Below, piece after piece: positions 6,726 to 8,615 of a DNA stretch of 8,615 nucleotides. This DNA is from Bacillota bacterium (lineage in GTDB: Bacteria > Bacillota > Clostridia > Acetivibrionales > DSM-1351). How positions within the stretch are numbered: position 1 is the stretch's first letter; each line of letters opens with the position of its first letter. The DNA is taken from NCBI GenBank assembly GCA_023412275.1, contig JAEYNY010000161.1, forward strand, positions 1 through 8,615, written 5' to 3'. The notes under the pieces are model-generated. The model was not told where the DNA came from, ran no database searches, and was given only the letters and a program-made list of their open reading frames with translations. The translations under genes were made by a program, and so were the position numbers.

Positions 6726-6732
6726 TCACCCC
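6726..6732 (-). promoter_or_regulatory. Ribosome-binding site supporting a TTG start for the GH3 gene
   Basis: GGGGTGA on the - strand ends four bases before the TTG at 6721. No ATG or GTG in this frame near the site gives the complete signal sequence, so the TTG is preferred. Confidence 0.7.
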
Positions 6733-6752
6733 AGTGTTTGGTATATATTACT

Positions 6753-6781
6753 ATAATATTAAAATAATTGTAATATATCAA
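6753..6781 (-). promoter_or_regulatory. Probable sigma-A promoter of the GH3 gene
   Basis: On the - strand TTGATA (6776-6781, 5/6) and TATTAT (6753-6758, 5/6) are separated by exactly 17 bases, placing the start of transcription about 25 bases before the TTG start codon. No comparably good promoter was found for the divergent + strand gene in the same 128-bp gap. Confidence 0.6.
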
Positions 6782-6849
6782 CATTAATCTACTTATATCT
6801 TAATATAGTTAGTAGTATTTAATAAATCAATATAATCCGGAGGTTTTCA

Positions 6850-7743
6850 ATGAGAAGATTATTACCTTTTATTACCTTAATACTTATTATATGCCTTACT
6901 TTGGCATCCTCAGCTTCTACCGAAGTCCTTACTTCCGAGAATAGCCATGTAAGCATTTGGAAAGTTACAAATCAAAATGATACCTCGGAAAGAAATATTA
7001 CATACCTTGTGGGATCATTATCAATTACAGACAAAAGCATATTCCCTTTAAATGCACAACTTGAAAAGGTATACAATGAATGTTCAAAAATCATTGTAGA
7101 AACTGACATCACAAAAACTACACAGGATCAAACCGTGTCAGCCCTATTAAGGTATGGGCTACTATCAAAAACAACCATTGATAAGGTATTAACAAAGGAA
7201 CAGTATGCCAAAGCAGACAACCTTATAAAAAAGTACACTCAAAACAAGAAATCACTTGCTGCTTACGAGAATTTTATGCCTTGGGTAATAGAAAACCTGA
7301 TTTCAAATCTTGCCATCAGCAATTCACAAATATTTTTACACGACCCTGTTCCTTCATATTTTATAGCAAAGGCAAAGAAAGATGGAAAGTCAATAGTTGA
7401 AGTTGAATCTCCTGATCTACAGCTAAGCAGGCTTAGCTCAATGTCATATCCTCTTCAAGGTTCACAGCTTGAGAATACCATTAAAGTTATAGAAGAGGAG
7501 TCTGAAACTGTAAAAAATGCAACTACGTTATGGAAAGAAGGTAACATCGAGGGCCTTAACGAGCTATATTCATTTGACAAGACCTCTCAAACAACAGTAG
7601 CACAAAAAACCTATGAATGCATTACAAAATATTTAAAAGCCGGTGGTAAATATTTTGCCATAGCGGATATTTCAATGCTGACAGGAAAAAGCAGTATTAT
7701 CAATATTCTCAAGGAAAAAGGCTATAAAGTAGAACAACTGTAG
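6850..7743 (+). CDS. Secreted TraB/GumN-family protein lacking both signature histidines
   Basis: A 297-residue exported protein. Residues 1-22 form a signal peptide (MRRLLPF, a hydrophobic stretch, then LASSAS) without a lipobox. The rest follows the TraB/GumN/Tiki pattern: WKVT (37-40) then YLVGSL (52-57) and DKSIFPL (61-67), the conserved acidic IIVETD (81-86), AYENFMPWV (138-146), a central DGKSIVEVES (178-187), and the C-terminal YFAIADISMLTG (268-279) followed by ILKEKGYKVEQL. The family's two GxxH motifs, thought to hold a catalytic metal, read GSLS (55-58) and ADIS (272-275) here, so both histidines are serine. Active members have been described as peptidases, and this copy is probably not one. 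GGAGG lies six bases before the ATG. No terminator separates it from convergent ubiX 26 bases away. The family call is confident; the role is unknown. Confidence 0.82.
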   Translation: MRRLLPFITLILIICLTLASSASTEVLTSENSHVSIWKVTNQNDTSERNITYLVGSLSITDKSIFPLNAQLEKVYNECSKIIVETDITKTTQDQTVSALLRYGLLSKTTIDKVLTKEQYAKADNLIKKYTQNKKSLAAYENFMPWVIENLISNLAISNSQIFLHDPVPSYFIAKAKKDGKSIVEVESPDLQLSRLSSMSYPLQGSQLENTIKVIEEESETVKNATTLWKEGNIEGLNELYSFDKTSQTTVAQKTYECITKYLKAGGKYFAIADISMLTGKSSIINILKEKGYKVEQL

Positions 7744-7769
7744 TGGTTTAAAGTGGACTTAGAGATAAA

Positions 7770-8333
7770 TTACTCCCATCTGTGCCCTATCTCATTGGCA
7801 ATACCTAAGCAATCACATATCTTCATAACTTGGTGATTCAGTATATCCTCAATTGTTCGGGGCTTAGTATAAAAAGCAGGCATTGGGGGTATTATTTTTA
7901 CCCCCAGTTTTGAAAGCTTAAGCATATTCTCAAGGTGTATGGAGTTAAGTGGCGTTTCTCTGGGGCAAACTATTAGCTTTCGTGATTCTTTAAGAGCTAC
8001 ATCAGCGGCTCTGGATATAAGTGTGTCACAAATGCCGTTTGAAATGCAAGCCAGTGTCTTCATACTGCACGGAACAATTACTGTTGCATAGGTAATATAT
8101 GAGCCGCTGGATATTCTCGCTGCCAGGCCGTCATTATCATATGTGAAATTTGCAAGCCCCAACACCTGCTCAATACTGTAGTTTGTTTCGAGTCCAATAT
8201 TCTCAACAGCATATTTGCTCAGTATAAGATGAGTTGTTACTTGGGGTACACCCTTTAGTACCTCAAGGAGTCTGATCCCATATATAGCTCCTGAAGCCCC
8301 GGTAATGCCTACAACTATATTTATTAAAAGCAC
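7770..8333 (-). CDS. ubiX: Flavin prenyltransferase UbiX (UbiX/Pad1 family)
   Basis: Attaches a dimethylallyl group to FMN, making the prenylated-FMN cofactor used by UbiD-type decarboxylases; no UbiD partner is in the window. The family signature is complete: GITGASGAIYG near the N-terminus (flavin phosphate loop), VPCSMKTLA, SRAADVALKESRKLI, CPRETPLNSIHLENM and PPMPAFY. The frame is open to an ATG at 8384, but that start has no ribosome-binding site and adds residues unlike UbiX. The start is set at GTG 8333, the nearest conventional codon (187 residues), with AAAGGA nine bases upstream. An equally interesting choice is the ATA at 8324, eight bases after GGGAGG, which would give (M)NIVVGITGASG, very like related proteins. 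The gene is divergent from the GH94 gene and convergent with the TraB/GumN gene. Function is firm; the start is not. Confidence 0.93.
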   Translation of the reverse strand: MLLINIVVGITGASGAIYGIRLLEVLKGVPQVTTHLILSKYAVENIGLETNYSIEQVLGLANFTYDNDGLAARISSGSYITYATVIVPCSMKTLACISNGICDTLISRAADVALKESRKLIVCPRETPLNSIHLENMLKLSKLGVKIIPPMPAFYTKPRTIEDILNHQVMKICDCLGIANEIGHRWE

Positions 8334-8338
8334 CTCCC
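8333..8338 (-). promoter_or_regulatory. Strong Shine-Dalgarno of ubiX, pointing to an ATA codon
   Basis: GGGAGG on the - strand is followed after eight bases by ATA (8322-8324) rather than ATG. The last G of the motif is also the first base of the GTG at 8333, so this site cannot serve that GTG; it would have to use the weaker AAAGGA at 8343-8348. Confidence 0.55.
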
Positions 8339-8377
8339 TTAGTCCTTTAATAATTATTTTCCTAATGTTTTGAATTG

Positions 8378-8408
8378 TTGACATTTATTTAGATATTTAT
8401 GATATTAT
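8378..8408 (+). promoter_or_regulatory. Possible promoter of the GH94 gene
   Basis: A perfect -35 hexamer, TTGACA (8378-8383), is followed after 19 bases by TATTAT (8403-8408); with the usual 17-base spacer the -10 would be the weaker GATATT at 8401. The region sits 34 bases or more upstream of the GH94 start codon and overlaps the extended ubiX reading frame. Confidence 0.45.
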
Positions 8409-8441
8409 TATCTCTGAATTTGGTTTTCGGAGGTGCTTTAA

Positions 8442-8615
8442 ATGAATTTTGGTCATTTTAATCCAGTTAACAAGGAGTATGTTATTACCCGCCCGGATAC
8501 TCCTGCCCCCTGGTGTAATTATCTTGGGTCTGTAGACTATGGTGCAATTATATCCAACAATGCAACGGGCTATAGTTTTGTAAAATCCGGTGCAGCCGGG
8601 AGAATAATTCGTTTC
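8442..8615 (+). CDS. GH94 glycoside phosphorylase (cellobiose phosphorylase-like), 3' partial
   Basis: Only the first 58 codons lie in the window; the frame is still open at the edge. The ATG at 8442 has GGAGGTG with GGAGG eight bases upstream. The N-terminus MNFGHFNPVNKEYVITRPDT, then PAPWCNYLG and ISNNATGYSF, is the characteristic opening of GH94 phosphorylases, cytoplasmic enzymes that split beta-glucosidic disaccharides or oligosaccharides with phosphate to give glucose-1-phosphate. Residues 48-58 (KSGAAGRIIRF) differ from the DARLRRITRY I recall in typical cellobiose phosphorylases, so the substrate may differ (laminaribiose, cellodextrin or another beta-glucoside). The catalytic Asp lies far downstream and is not visible. 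No signal peptide is present. The divergent ubiX shares its promoter region; no functional link is evident. Confidence 0.82.
   Translation, partial: MNFGHFNPVNKEYVITRPDTPAPWCNYLGSVDYGAIISNNATGYSFVKSGAAGRIIRF

Larger units (their letters stand above)
8327..8439. repeat. 11-bp inverted repeat formed by the ribosome-binding sites of ubiX and the GH94 gene
   Basis: AAAGCACCTCC (8327-8337) and GGAGGTGCTTT (8429-8439) are exact inverted copies flanking the divergent promoter region. Each contains the Shine-Dalgarno of its gene; the copy ahead of the GH94 gene reaches ATG after two more bases, while the copy ahead of ubiX reaches ATA at the same distance. Confidence 0.7.

Noticed and set aside
8334..8384. 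UbiX start at ATG 8384
   Set aside because: The upstream sequence is purely AT-rich with no Shine-Dalgarno, the added residues do not resemble UbiX, and two better-placed starts lie downstream.
1..8615. CRISPR arrays, tRNA or rRNA genes, insertion sequences, phage or transposon genes
   Set aside because: No regularly spaced repeats, no cloverleaf-like or rRNA stretches, and no transposase or integrase motifs were seen on either strand.

Overview
The window is AT-rich. It carries Gram-positive style GGAGG or GGGGTGA ribosome-binding sites, an FMN riboswitch ahead of a RibU-type riboflavin transporter, secreted glycan-active proteins, a GH3 beta-glucosidase and the start of a GH94 phosphorylase. 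Together these suggest a low-GC Firmicute of class Clostridia, probably a plant-polysaccharide-degrading Ruminiclostridium-like species. The placement is an inference from gene content and style; no marker gene is present.

Layout, left to right. Bases 1-2099 (+) are the 3' part of a large modular extracellular protein: the end of a phosphodiester glycosidase (NAGPA) domain, two Ig-like domains, a jelly-roll-like module, and a terminal domain that looks like a metallophosphoesterase stripped of its metal ligands. A bidirectional terminator separates it from convergent galU (-). galU and ribU (+) diverge from a 384-bp region holding both promoters, the FMN riboswitch and its terminator. Next is a 98-residue zinc-ribbon/acidic protein (+) behind a promoter with a perfect 15-bp palindrome just downstream, closed by a strong terminator. 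Between that gene and the convergent GH3 gene (-) lies a 206-bp stretch with seven DnaA-box-like 9-mers, all in one orientation. The GH3 lipoprotein gene (TTG start) diverges from a secreted TraB/GumN-family protein (+) in which both signature histidines are serine. This faces ubiX (-), whose start is ambiguous, and ubiX diverges from a GH94 phosphorylase gene cut by the window's right edge.

Functional links. GH3 and GH94 both act on beta-glucosides or short beta-glucans, GH3 by hydrolysis at the cell surface and GH94 probably by intracellular phosphorolysis. GalU makes UDP-glucose, RibU imports riboflavin, and UbiX uses the FMN made from riboflavin. Otherwise the genes are mostly single transcription units in alternating directions rather than one operon.

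The most unusual features are the DnaA-box cluster between convergent genes with no replication gene in the window, two apparent pseudoenzymes (the TraB/GumN protein and the phosphoesterase-like domain), the palindrome at the zinc-ribbon gene, and the mirrored ribosome-binding sites of ubiX and the GH94 gene, which point to an ATA codon where ubiX might be expected to start.
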